Below, piece by piece: positions 54,535 to 64,000 of a DNA stretch of 64,000 nucleotides. Source of the DNA: Thermosporothrix hazakensis (GTDB taxonomy: Bacteria; Chloroflexota; Ktedonobacteria; Ktedonobacterales; Ktedonobacteraceae); assembly GCF_003253565.1 (NCBI RefSeq), contig NZ_QKUF01000005.1:1-64000 (forward strand), given 5' to 3'. Position 1 is the stretch's first letter. Each line of letters starts with the position of its first letter. The notes below the pieces were generated by a model. That model had not been told where the DNA came from. It saw nothing but the letters and a program-made list of their open reading frames with translations, and did no database searches. Position numbers and translations under genes: made by a program.

Positions 54535-55231
54535 ACCCGATTCCGCGAACAGTGTGAATCAGCCGTGATTCTCCGTTCGCCTCCAACTTCGTGCGTAGAT
54601 ATCCAACATAGACCTCAAGCACATTGGATGAGCCTTCAAAGTCCATCCCCCAGACACGATCCATAATAATATCACGTGTGAGCACCTGACGAGGCCGCCG
54701 CAAAAAGAGTGCAAGCAGCTCGTATTCGGTCGGGGACAGCTCAATCTCTCGCGGTCCACGGTGCGCGATGCGGGTACCTGTATCAAGCTCCACATCCGCA
54801 TAGCGTAAGATCTCATGCCGTTCTGCCTGATTCCTTCTCAGAAGCGCTTTCACCCGGGCCACCAACTCCTCAGGCGCAAAAGGCTTAATCAGGTAATCGT
54901 CGGCCCCAACATCAAAACCTTTCACCCGATCAGCAACGGCGTCGCGCGCGGTCAACAGCAAAATTGGCACATTATCGCCTGCGGAACGCAAGCGCTGCAC
55001 TACCTCCAGGCCATCAATGCCGGGCAACATAATATCCAGAACGATCAGGTCCGGGGCATACTCAAGTGTGCGGCTTAACGCTTCGTCCCCGCTGGATGCG
55101 ACAGTCACATTATACCCCTCATAGGCCAGAATACGCCTCAGCAACCCTGTGATATGGAGATCATCGTCAACAACCAGCAAATTTGCTTTCACAGCATCCT
55201 TCTCCGTTTCCGTCTGTTTTTCTTCTCCCAA
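54518..55231 (-). CDS. OmpR-family response regulator
   Basis: The 237-residue protein has a receiver domain with the acidic pocket VVDDD (20-24), phosphorylated Asp66 in VLDIMLPG and the Lys in YLIKPF, followed by a winged-helix domain ending in HTVRGIGYVFKE. It is transcribed first, ahead of its kinase. The promoter region 55232-55437 is shared with the divergent Gfo/Idh gene, where TATACT lies on the minus strand at about 55263, so the regulator may also control the sugar genes to its right. Confidence 0.93.
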   Translation of the reverse strand: MGEEKQTETEKDAVKANLLVVDDDLHITGLLRRILAYEGYNVTVASSGDEALSRTLEYAPDLIVLDIMLPGIDGLEVVQRLRSAGDNVPILLLTARDAVADRVKGFDVGADDYLIKPFAPEELVARVKALLRRNQAERHEILRYADVELDTGTRIAHRGPREIELSPTEYELLALFLRRPRQVLTRDIIMDRVWGMDFEGSSNVLEVYVGYLRTKLEANGESRLIHTVRGIGYVFKE

Positions 55232-55437
55232 AAATGAACAGGCATTATCATTCTCGCTACTAGTATAGCATTATCAAGCCGTCTCAAGCAGAGGGTTTCT
55301 TTGCGCAATCGTGTATCTTTTTCGCATCCTGGTCGCAGATTCGCCCACTTTTCTGTTTCCAAAGGGAAGTGAGATGTTGTAGACTTATAACATATAAAAA
55401 GCACCCACTATTTCTTAGAGAGCGAGGCATCTTTTCG

Positions 55438-56553
<1,116 letters not shown>

Positions 56554-56607
56554 AAATAGATCATCAAACATGTTTCTTTGAAGAACTTTTTCGAGGAGGA
56601 AACAGAG

Positions 56608-57657
56608 GTGTCACAGATCAAAGGACCAGCGATATTTCTCGCACAGTTCGCGCAAGACGCAGCGCCGTTTAACACCCTGCCCAACATCACCAACTGGGCG
56701 AAGGAGCTCGGCTATCTTGGCATCCAGATTCCAGGCAACGAAAGCCGTTTTATCGATCTGGACAAAGCCGCAACATCAAAGCAGTACTGCGATGATCTAA
56801 AAGGTCAATGTAACGGGCTGGAAATCACCGAGATCGCCACCCATCTGATCGGTCAGCTTGTTGCCGTCCACCCGGCCTATGACGTTATGTTCGACGCGTT
56901 CGCGCCCAAAGAGTACCGCAACAACCCACAGGCGCGCGCCGAATGGGCTACCCAGACCATGATTAAGGCGATCAAGGCATCTCGTAACCTTGATCTCAAC
57001 GTTGTTCCGACCTTCTCCGGCGCGTTACTCTGGCACACTATGTACCCCTGGCCGCAGCGTCCGGCGGGTCTGGTTGAACTTGGCTTCAAAGAGCTTGCAC
57101 GCCGCTGGCAGCCTATCCTGAACGCGGCGGAAGAGTACGGTGTTGATCTTGCCTACGAGATTCACCCGGGAGAAGACCTACACGATGGTGTCTCATTCGA
57201 GCGCTTCCTGGAAGCGACCGGCAACCATCCACGAGTACATATTCTCTATGATCCCTCGCACTTCGTCCTGCAACACCTTGATTATATCGGGTACATTGAG
57301 GTGTACAAAGAGCACATCAAAGCGTTCCATGTCAAAGACGCCGAATTCAACCCCTCACCTCGCTCCGGCGTCTATGGCGGCTATCAGGATTGGGTTGACC
57401 GTCCCGGACGCTTCCGCAGCCTGGGAGATGGGCAGGTAGACTTCAAGAAGGTCTTCAGCAAGCTGACACAGATCGGCTTCTCCGGGTGGGCTGTTCTTGA
57501 GTGGGAATGCTGCTTGAAAGATGCCGATCAGGGCGCTCGTGAGGGTGCACCCTTTATCAAGAGCATGCTGATCGATACGCCGAAACATGCCTTCGATGAT
57601 TTCGCGGGCGGCGAGGTCAGCGAGGAAACCAATCGGCGCATTCTGGGGCTGGCATAA
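56608..57657 (+). CDS. Sugar phosphate isomerase/epimerase (TIM barrel) B
   Basis: From the GTG at 56608, with GAGGAGG upstream, the protein has 349 residues. It has YEIHPGEDLHDG, ILYDPSHFVLQHLD, FHVKDAEFN and VLEWECC, the metal-ligand strands of xylose-isomerase-like enzymes. It is longer than isomerase A and resembles proteins found beside inositol or oligosaccharide dehydrogenases. It follows the Gfo/Idh B gene by 54 bases. A 26-bp palindrome separates it from the next gene. Confidence 0.85.
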   Translation: MSQIKGPAIFLAQFAQDAAPFNTLPNITNWAKELGYLGIQIPGNESRFIDLDKAATSKQYCDDLKGQCNGLEITEIATHLIGQLVAVHPAYDVMFDAFAPKEYRNNPQARAEWATQTMIKAIKASRNLDLNVVPTFSGALLWHTMYPWPQRPAGLVELGFKELARRWQPILNAAEEYGVDLAYEIHPGEDLHDGVSFERFLEATGNHPRVHILYDPSHFVLQHLDYIGYIEVYKEHIKAFHVKDAEFNPSPRSGVYGGYQDWVDRPGRFRSLGDGQVDFKKVFSKLTQIGFSGWAVLEWECCLKDADQGAREGAPFIKSMLIDTPKHAFDDFAGGEVSEETNRRILGLA

Positions 57658-57667
57658 GTCCCCACGC

Positions 57668-57693
57668 TGAGGGAGGCATGCATGCCTCCCTCA
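57668..57693. repeat. Perfect 26-bp palindrome between two genes of the sugar operon
   Basis: TGAGGGAGGCATG is followed immediately by its reverse complement. In RNA it would form a very stable hairpin 10 bases after the isomerase stop. Without a T run it may protect or process the transcript rather than end it. Confidence 0.7.
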
Positions 57694-57729
57694 TACGGCA
57701 GCATTTGATGAGGAAGGAGATGAGAGACG

Positions 57730-58878
57730 ATGGCTCGCGATGTAGCAAATAGACGATTACGCGCCGGTATTGTTGGAGGCGGCCCGGGCTCCTTTATTGG
57801 CGCAGTGCACCGAGTAGCCGCTGAACTGGACGGACAGGCGAGCGTGATTGCAGGCGCGATGTCCCGAGATCCGCAAAAGGCACAGGAAGCCGCAGCCGCC
57901 TGGTATCTTCAGCGCTCATATGCCAGCTTCCAGGAAATGGCTGAAGCTGAGGCAAAACGCGAAGATGGCATTGACTTTGTCATTATTGCCACACCAAACT
58001 ATATGCATTTCCCGGTAGCGAAGGCGTTCCTGGAACAGGGCATTCACGTGGTGTGCGACAAGCCAATGACCCTCACGCTTGAAGAAGCGCAGGAACTGGT
58101 CAAACTGGTCGAAAGCAAGCAGATTATTTTCGCGCTTTCGCATAACTACACGGGCTATCCCGCAGTGCGTCAGGCCCGCCAGATGGTGCGGCAGGGAGCG
58201 CTTGGTGACATCCGCAAAGTGCTGGTCGAATATATTCAGGATTGGCTCATTGAGCCGGTCGAGCGTTCAGGCAACAAGCAGGCACAATGGCGTACTGATC
58301 CGAGCAAATCGGGGGTCGCAGGCTGCGTCGGTGATATCGGCACGCATGCGGAAAACCTGCTTGAATTCATCACTGGCCTGAAAGTGACCTCGCTGTGCGC
58401 CGACCTATCCACGTTTGTTGAGGGGCGCGCCCTCGACGACGATGCCAATATGCTACTCCGTCTGGAGAATGGCGGCAAGGGCGTGCTCACCTGCTCCCAG
58501 ATCGCTGCTGGAGAAGAAAACAACCTCTCCATTCGCATCTATGGCAGCAAGGCAGGCCTTGAGTGGCACCAGCAAGAACCGAATACCCTGCTCTTCAAGC
58601 CCTTCGGTCAACCACAACAGGTCTATCGAACCAACATGGGCTTTATGAGCGACGAGTCAAAGGCCCTTTCGCGCCTGCCCGCAGGACATCCCGAAGGCTT
58701 CTATGAGGCTTTTGCTAACATTTACCGGCTTGCCATTGCCGATATTCGGCGCCTTGAAAGGGGACAGCCGCTTGAGGGAGGCTACCCCACCGTTCAGGAT
58801 GGCTTACGCGGTCTACAATTCATTGTCAAGGCCGTCGAAAGCTCACAACACGGTGCCACCTGGGTCTCTCTCGATTAA
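57730..58878 (+). CDS. Gfo/Idh/MocA-family oxidoreductase C
   Basis: The 382-residue protein has the NAD motif GIVGGGPGSFIGAVHR, a glycine-rich variant seen in one Gfo/Idh subgroup, VCDKPMT for the EKP-type motif (Asp in place of Glu), and GCVGDIGTHAENL on the substrate side. It probably works with the upstream isomerase in oxidising a carbohydrate. AAGGAG lies upstream of the ATG. A strong bidirectional terminator follows. Confidence 0.87.
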   Translation: MARDVANRRLRAGIVGGGPGSFIGAVHRVAAELDGQASVIAGAMSRDPQKAQEAAAAWYLQRSYASFQEMAEAEAKREDGIDFVIIATPNYMHFPVAKAFLEQGIHVVCDKPMTLTLEEAQELVKLVESKQIIFALSHNYTGYPAVRQARQMVRQGALGDIRKVLVEYIQDWLIEPVERSGNKQAQWRTDPSKSGVAGCVGDIGTHAENLLEFITGLKVTSLCADLSTFVEGRALDDDANMLLRLENGGKGVLTCSQIAAGEENNLSIRIYGSKAGLEWHQQEPNTLLFKPFGQPQQVYRTNMGFMSDESKALSRLPAGHPEGFYEAFANIYRLAIADIRRLERGQPLEGGYPTVQDGLRGLQFIVKAVESSQHGATWVSLD

Positions 58879-58888
58879 CAGAAAAAAG

Positions 58889-58919
58889 AGCCGGTAAAGC
58901 GACAAATGCTTTACCGGCT
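58889..58919. terminator. Bidirectional intrinsic terminator
   Basis: AGCCGGTAAAGC and GCTTTACCGGCT form a perfect 12-bp stem with a 7-base loop. It is flanked by six A on the left and TTCTTC on the right and so serves both convergent genes. Confidence 0.9.
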
Positions 58920-58922
58920 TCT

Positions 58923-60017
58923 TCATCGAGTAAACGCGTCGGCACCATTCGCCACAGAACGCACCTGTTTCATCATCTCGATTCGCTTTCGTGCCAGCAG
59001 AGCCGCAGCACGATTCGTGGAAACATGCTGCTCTTTCGCCAGTGAGATAACCTGTTCTACCGCCTGATACAGTCGCCTGACCGCGGCTTCCGCACGTTGC
59101 TGCTTGTACCCACCGGGCAACAGACTATCAGCGCCGACAATTACCCCACCCGCGTTCACAATATAATCTGGTGCATACAGGATGCCACGCTGCTCCAGAA
59201 GCTCCCCGTCTTGCTCTTCCTGCAATTGATTATTCGCTGAACCACAGACAATCTCACAACGCAACGTAGGAATCGAGGTCTGATTGAGGACACCACCCAA
59301 CGCACAGGGACTGTAAATATCAACTGGCAGCGTCGCGATCTCACCTGGCGCAACCACTGTCACCTGCTCATGTGTTGCGACACTCCTGACGCGCTCTTCG
59401 TCAACGTCGGCAATCGTAACCAGCGCACCGGCCTGTACCAGCAGTTCCACAACATGCGAGCCAACCGCGCCAACGCCCTGCACAGCAACGTGCCGCCCCT
59501 GGAAACGCTCATCACCGTAGACGGCCTTCAAACAGGCTCTCATCCCGGAGACAACCCCGAGTGCGGTCGCAGCCGCCGTATCGCCCGGCCCACCAAGCGC
59601 CTCGGAGTAGATCGTGACATAGGGGCATTCCTGCCGCAGAATGTCCATATCCTCAAGGGTTGTGCCAACATCCATCCCGGTAATAAACAGGCCATTAAGC
59701 CGCCGGATAAATCGCCCCAGGACGCGCAGCAAGGCCTCCGACTTGTCCCGCTGTGGATCACCGATCACAACACACTTACCACCACCCAGATTCGCCCCCG
59801 CCGCCGCACACTTATAGGTCATCGCTTGTGCCAGCCGCAACGCATCCCTGATCGCCTCCTCTTCCGTGGCATATGGCTTCATCCGAATGCCGCCAGCCGC
59901 AGGGCCAAGCGTCGTATCATGAATAGCAATAATCGCTTTGAGGCCGGTACTCTGCTCCTGACAGAAGAAGAGATGTTCATAGTCGCCCTGTTCCATCGCT
60001 TGAAAGATAGACGTCAT
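58923..60017 (-). CDS. Leucine-dehydrogenase-type amino acid dehydrogenase
   Basis: The 364-residue protein has GPAAGGIRMKPY and GGGKCVVIGDP with the catalytic Lys, ITGMDVGTTLEDM, and the NAD motif GVGAVGSHVVELL. Length and motifs fit Glu/Leu/Phe/Val dehydrogenases, most likely leucine or valine dehydrogenase, which deaminate branched-chain amino acids to 2-oxo acids with NAD+. It is monocistronic, ending at the bidirectional terminator. It could supply branched starter units or nitrogen, but nothing ties it to the polyketide cluster. Confidence 0.9.
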   Translation of the reverse strand: MTSIFQAMEQGDYEHLFFCQEQSTGLKAIIAIHDTTLGPAAGGIRMKPYATEEEAIRDALRLAQAMTYKCAAAGANLGGGKCVVIGDPQRDKSEALLRVLGRFIRRLNGLFITGMDVGTTLEDMDILRQECPYVTIYSEALGGPGDTAAATALGVVSGMRACLKAVYGDERFQGRHVAVQGVGAVGSHVVELLVQAGALVTIADVDEERVRSVATHEQVTVVAPGEIATLPVDIYSPCALGGVLNQTSIPTLRCEIVCGSANNQLQEEQDGELLEQRGILYAPDYIVNAGGVIVGADSLLPGGYKQQRAEAAVRRLYQAVEQVISLAKEQHVSTNRAAALLARKRIEMMKQVRSVANGADAFTR

Positions 60018-60113
60018 TGTCTTCCCCTTCTTTTTGAGAACATGCCATCAATAAATCTCTCTCCAGATTGTACCCCCAGAAGCAGGTATTTCTCAAATCT
60101 GCCAGAAGAAAAG

Positions 60114-60141
60114 GAGAGCAACACAGGAACCGGTTACTCTC
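60114..60141 (-). terminator. Intrinsic terminator of the methyltransferase gene
   Basis: On the minus strand GAGAGTAAC pairs with GTTGCTCTC (one G-T pair) and is followed by CTTTTCTTC. It is 33 bases after the stop codon. Confidence 0.7.
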
Positions 60142-60173
60142 TTTTCTACTCAAGATATGCTGCTTATCACGGC

Positions 60174-61364
60174 TTAAAGATAGCGGGTAAACTGCTCACC
60201 CAGGAGCTTTTCGAGAAATGGCGTCACCTGCCAGAATGCTTTCAACGCCTTATATTCCTCGACAAACTGCGCCTCTCCCCGCTCAGCACGCCTGATTGCA
60301 CGGATCATCAGGTTTTTAGCTGTATGCTCTGCCGAGATAAACTCGACCACATCCGTTTTATATCCCATGATGCGCAAGATTAACGCTCTGAAGGTATCGG
60401 TCAACAGATCAGCCTGCCGCTCCTTGAGAATGCCATAGCGCAGGACAGGCTTGAATAGTTCCGGAGGATTCGCTGTGATCTGCTTATTGAGATCATGATG
60501 ACAGCAGGGCACAGCCAGAATCATCTTTGCACCCAGTTGAATGCCCTTTGCCAGCGCATCATCTGTCGCGGTATCACAGGCGTGCAGCGACAGCACGATA
60601 TCCGGTCTCTGTTCGGGCTGATACTCGGCAATGGGCGAAGGAATAAACGACACATTGAGCCAACCAAGCTCTCGGGCAAGGGCGGCATTCTTTTCCATCA
60701 ACTCGCGATTAATATCGACCCCGACCAGTTGCGCAGGCACTCTTCGCACGGCGTTGAGATAATGATATACCGAAAACGTGAGATACGATGAGCCACAGCC
60801 ACAATCCAGAATGTGAACAGGACCATGCTTGCCCAGATGCTCCACCTCACCGGTATGTTCCAGCATCTTCAGGAACTCATTGACCTGATAGTATTTATCC
60901 CGCATATCAGGCTTGATATTGCCCTGCGCGTTCATGATCCCGACGCCCTGAAGAAAGGCCCGGGCACTCTCTTCAGCCAGCGGTTGCGGTTTCGGACGAT
61001 CATGCTGTAGAGACACTTCCTGCTTCTGCTCAACAGCCTGCCGATGAATGATCGCTTTCCCTTTCTTTGTAATTTGAATAGAGATCTGCGCATCGGTCAG
61101 TTGCAGCGTAATATGCCGCAGAGGAAGGGCCAGCGCCTCATCTAGTTTCTGCTTGAACTCTTCATCCCGATAATTTTTGGTAATATCTTTCCTGGCATCG
61201 AAGTAAGAAAACTGCATATGCCTGGCATTCTTAATAAGCACAGGACGCATCACAATTTTCTGCCATCCGGCTACATTCTCGGCACACTTTGCAGTCAGCC
61301 GGACAAACTTCTCAGTGTCCTGTATCGCTTCACGTACTGTTGCTTGATAGGTCGTCTCACTCAC
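60174..61364 (-). CDS. Methyltransferase of the Methyltransf_32 (METTL25/GSTCD-like) type
   Basis: This 396-residue protein has a SAM domain in its second half: ILDCGCGSSYLTFSVYHYL is the SAM loop, LVGVDINRELMEKN follows strand 2, VLSLHACDTATDDAL and LAVPCCHHDLN are characteristic of Methyltransf_32 proteins. The first 150 residues form a separate alpha/beta domain. An RNA or protein substrate is likely, but none is known to me for bacterial members. The start is a GTG with GGAG 8 bases upstream. Confidence 0.75.
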   Translation of the reverse strand: MSETTYQATVREAIQDTEKFVRLTAKCAENVAGWQKIVMRPVLIKNARHMQFSYFDARKDITKNYRDEEFKQKLDEALALPLRHITLQLTDAQISIQITKKGKAIIHRQAVEQKQEVSLQHDRPKPQPLAEESARAFLQGVGIMNAQGNIKPDMRDKYYQVNEFLKMLEHTGEVEHLGKHGPVHILDCGCGSSYLTFSVYHYLNAVRRVPAQLVGVDINRELMEKNAALARELGWLNVSFIPSPIAEYQPEQRPDIVLSLHACDTATDDALAKGIQLGAKMILAVPCCHHDLNKQITANPPELFKPVLRYGILKERQADLLTDTFRALILRIMGYKTDVVEFISAEHTAKNLMIRAIRRAERGEAQFVEEYKALKAFWQVTPFLEKLLGEQFTRYL

Positions 61365-61538
61365 CTTGCTGGCTCCTTCTGCACAAAGGGGATTTTGCGT
61401 TGAAAGACCCGTAACCTTTGTATATTCTCCTTGTCTGCAAGTAGGTCACGGCATATCTGCCCGCCCGATATTATAACACCCTTGTATAGAGCTCGCATGA
61501 AACGGTGCTACCAGCTCCCACACGATGAATAGCCGCAA

Positions 61539-61563
61539 GAGGCGGACTATGACAGCCCGCCTC
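61539..61563 (-). terminator. Hairpin after the aldo/keto reductase gene
   Basis: GAGGCGG and CCGCCTC form a 7-bp stem with an 11-base loop directly after the stop codon; the minus-strand tail is only weakly T-rich. Confidence 0.45.
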
Positions 61564-61569
61564 GATAGC

Positions 61570-62532
61570 TCAGGCACTGGCAGCATTCAAGCGCTCAAGC
61601 TGTTCCGCACTCAAGCGAAGCTCAAGCGCCCCGAGGTTCTCCCGCAATTGCTCGCTTTTGCTGGCCGCACTGATCGGGATCACTCGTGGCGATCCCTGTA
61701 GCATCCACGCAAGCACCACCTGATTGCGTGTTGCCTCGACCTCTTCGGCGACCTCTGTCAGTACCTGTAGCCGTCGCTGGGTGTCGGGGCCCACATATTG
61801 CGCTGGCAACTCAACATCGTTGCGTGTGTATGAGCCGGACAGCAAGGGAGAATATGCCAGCAGCGAGAAGTCTGCATGCACACGACAATAGTCGAGCAAC
61901 TCGTCATTCACACATAGCTGAACGCCGAAGTCAGCTCCCGGTTTGGGGCGCAGATAGCTATACCGCTGTTGAACACACTGAAACTCTGCCCACTGGTGAG
62001 CCCGGCTGACCTGCCGCGCCTCCTCTATCCGCCACGTCATGCGATTGCTACAACCAAGCATAGAGACTTTTCCTTCTCTTACCAGACGATCGAGCGCCTC
62101 GAGCGTCTCTTCCAGCGGGGTCGCGCGATCCTCCATATGGGTATAATAGAGGTCAATGTGGTCTGTTTGCAGACGCTTCAGGCTTCCTTCGATTGCCTTT
62201 ATAATTGTCCGAGCTGAAAGCCCCTCGGCCTGATCTAAGCCGCCGCCCGGGACAGTCGGTCTGGCTCCCATCTTCGTCGCGACAAAGATCTGATCCCGAT
62301 TGCGCCGCTCCTTCATCCAGTTCCCCAGGAGCGTCTCGCTTTCGTCGCCAGTTGCTCCCTCAACCCAGAAGGCATAATTATTCGCCGTATCAACAAAGCA
62401 ACCGCCCGCCTCAACATAGTCATCCAGAAGCTGATAGGCGATTTCCTTCGGAATCCTTGTGCCAAAGAACATACACCCCAGACAAATCGCGCTTACCTGT
62501 ACGCCTGTTTTTCCCAACGGAACCTGCTGCAT
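61570..62532 (-). CDS. Aldo/keto reductase
   Basis: From the ATG at 62532, with AGGAGG 9 bases upstream, the protein has 320 residues. It has FVDTANNYAFW with the Asp and catalytic Tyr, IFVATKMG with the Lys and DLYYTHMED with the His, followed by the NADPH-binding end GSPRVIPISAASKSEQLREN. The substrate is unknown. It reads in the same direction as the LuxR gene upstream, with a gap of about 120 bases. Confidence 0.92.
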   Translation of the reverse strand: MQQVPLGKTGVQVSAICLGCMFFGTRIPKEIAYQLLDDYVEAGGCFVDTANNYAFWVEGATGDESETLLGNWMKERRNRDQIFVATKMGARPTVPGGGLDQAEGLSARTIIKAIEGSLKRLQTDHIDLYYTHMEDRATPLEETLEALDRLVREGKVSMLGCSNRMTWRIEEARQVSRAHQWAEFQCVQQRYSYLRPKPGADFGVQLCVNDELLDYCRVHADFSLLAYSPLLSGSYTRNDVELPAQYVGPDTQRRLQVLTEVAEEVEATRNQVVLAWMLQGSPRVIPISAASKSEQLRENLGALELRLSAEQLERLNAASA

Positions 62533-62651
62533 TTTTCTGATCCTCCTGATATTTGGTAGGCGTATCATATCCCGCTTCTCCCTTCGCCACATCCGCCCGC
62601 AGCAGCAATTTCGGGATCATCCTATTCGTTCTGTTGGGTAAGTTTTGGATC

Positions 62652-64000
62652 TTACAGCAGATTCAGTTCTCGGGCCCGTGCCACCGCTTGCAGCCTACTC
62701 TGAGCCCCAAGCTTCTGACAGAGATGGCGTACATGCGACTTGGTTGTGCTGAGCGCCAGACAGAGCTCGTCCGCTATCTCCTGATTCGACAGACCCGCCG
62801 CCACAAGTCGCAACACCTCCACCTCCCGCTTGCTCAAGCGCTCCGTTTCTGCTCGCGGTACCACCTGAAATCGGGCGGCATAACGTCTGAGCACTGGATG
62901 CTCCAGAAGCACAAGTAGAGAATCATGCACATCGAGGAAAAGCCGCCGATACCCCGCTGTTTCCGCAGCAGCCAGCGCCTGACGGAGGAACGAAAGCGCC
63001 TGCTTCTGTCTGCTCAACTCGTTCAAGGCCAGCGCTTGCATCGTTCGGGCAAGCAGGGCATTTCTGAGATGCTTTTCCTCCTGGGCAGTCTCATACACGC
63101 CCTCAAGCAGCTGCACCACATCCTCATAGCGTCCCTCAGCCAGCCAGACCCGTGCCAGCAGGAGACGGAAGTCATCACGTTCTGGAAATGGAGAGTCATC
63201 AATCCCGAGCCTGTACAGAGCGCGCTTTGCACTCCCCACATCCTTCTGAGCGAGCGCTACCTGTACCGTCGTGGCCACAAGTTGATCATGCAACCACGGT
63301 ACCTGTCCAACAATAGCCACCTGTTCGGCCTTCCACAGTAATTCCCAGGCATGCTCAGGCTTTTTGAGCGCAGCATAGATCAGCGCCTGGATGCAACAAC
63401 CAGTCAGCACCGCTTTGATTTCACCGCTCTGCTCACCCAGTTCAACGCCCATTATTGCCTGTTGCAAGGCCGCTTCAAGCTCATTGCGCTCATAGAGCAG
63501 TTCGGCAAGCCCCACATGCACAACCGCCGTTACCGGGACCCGATCCTGCTCCCGCACACCAGCAATATGAAAGGCCTGAGCAAGAAGCGTCTGCGCCTCG
63601 ACGAGCCTCCCCTGATTGACACAGTTCGCTGCCAGATAGCGACTTGCGAACAGAGCCGAGCGCAGGCTTCCCGCCGCTCGACTGCTGCGCAACGCCTCGG
63701 TTAGCAAGCGATAGGCCTCATCAAGATGTGCATATGCGCCTGCAAGCCCAAAAGCAATATCAGCTCGCAGAAGCGCACGCTCCATTGGCAGCAGCTGTAA
63801 GGCCTGTTGGGAGAAGTGTACTACAAGCTCATGCTTCTGCTGAAAGGCCGCAAGGCGTGCTCGTAGCGCGGCAATGTCTCCCTGCAACGATGCAGAGCCA
63901 GCAAGGCACGTCAGCAGCGCTTCCAGTTTCGATACCTCACCTTTACCACTCAATAGCAAGGTCCAGGCATACCAGAGATCCAGCAAGGGACGCCGTCCAG
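62652..64000 (-). CDS. MalT-like LuxR-family regulator, C-terminal part (partial)
   Basis: The frame is open to the right edge of the window (reading RRPLLDLWYAWTLLLSGKG at the border) and encodes at least 449 residues. TPR-type helical repeats fill most of it. The last 60 residues are a LuxR HTH (LSKREVEVLRLVAAGLSNQEIADEL). Large ATP-binding regulators of this type have an NB-ARC-like domain before the repeats, which would lie outside the window. It may sense an inducer through the repeats. Its target is unknown. Confidence 0.88.
   Translation of the reverse strand, partial: GRRPLLDLWYAWTLLLSGKGEVSKLEALLTCLAGSASLQGDIAALRARLAAFQQKHELVVHFSQQALQLLPMERALLRADIAFGLAGAYAHLDEAYRLLTEALRSSRAAGSLRSALFASRYLAANCVNQGRLVEAQTLLAQAFHIAGVREQDRVPVTAVVHVGLAELLYERNELEAALQQAIMGVELGEQSGEIKAVLTGCCIQALIYAALKKPEHAWELLWKAEQVAIVGQVPWLHDQLVATTVQVALAQKDVGSAKRALYRLGIDDSPFPERDDFRLLLARVWLAEGRYEDVVQLLEGVYETAQEEKHLRNALLARTMQALALNELSRQKQALSFLRQALAAAETAGYRRLFLDVHDSLLVLLEHPVLRRYAARFQVVPRAETERLSKREVEVLRLVAAGLSNQEIADELCLALSTTKSHVRHLCQKLGAQSRLQAVARARELNLL

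Overview
The window looks like chromosome of a spore-forming or filamentous bacterium of the Ktedonobacteria (Chloroflexota). This is an inference from gene content, not from a marker gene. The base composition is moderate, too AT-rich for Streptomyces. Many proteins nevertheless resemble actinobacterial secondary-metabolism families, and MalT-like LuxR, XRE, Gfo/Idh and S41 proteins of the style common in Ktedonobacter are present. I see no rRNA, tRNA, CRISPR array or intact insertion sequence.

Region 1 (1-9.5 kb) looks like a defence island. It holds the N-terminal part of a large, probably Eco57I-type DNA methyltransferase cut by the window edge. Next to it is a tight four-gene operon read leftward: a 1448-residue zinc-binding SF2 helicase, a NERD nuclease-like plus UvrD-like helicase, a small unknown protein, and a helical-repeat protein ending in a cold-shock domain. 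The operon has its own promoter and an intrinsic terminator.

Region 2 (about 10-42.2 kb) is a biosynthetic cluster for what is predicted to be a halogenated, methylated, oxidised and glycosylated aromatic polyketide. The leftward operon at 20.2-10.0 kb carries a flavin halogenase, an amidohydrolase, small monooxygenase or cyclase proteins, a ketoreductase, KS-alpha, chain length factor, ACP, two cyclases, a phosphopantetheinyl transferase, an antiporter and a small membrane protein. An XRE and a MarR regulator and a heterodimeric ABC exporter lie in the middle. Then come two methyltransferases, a duplicated P450-SDR pair, sugar nucleotide and S-adenosylhomocysteine genes, two glycosyltransferases, an FkbM methyltransferase and a zinc dehydrogenase. 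Five promoters in this region, on both strands, share one box (TGATCTG) placed 21 or 22 bp upstream of TATACT. This joins the polyketide operon and the sugar genes into one apparent regulon and marks the limits of the cluster.

Region 3 (42.4-48.4 kb) is a decaying or transitional stretch. It has a NarK-like transporter, a two-module S41-peptidase-like gene broken by two apparent homopolymer frameshifts, a truncated and frameshifted class I lysyl-tRNA synthetase remnant, and an MgtC-family membrane protein with a terminator-like hairpin in its leader.

Region 4 (48.7-58.9 kb) is carbohydrate metabolism: a phosphoglucose-isomerase-like protein, three Gfo/Idh/MocA oxidoreductases, two TIM-barrel sugar isomerases and a DinB protein, split by a leftward OmpR/histidine-kinase pair. 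Region 5 (58.9-64 kb) has leucine-dehydrogenase-like, Methyltransf_32-like and aldo/keto reductase genes and the 3' part of a MalT-like LuxR regulator cut by the window edge.
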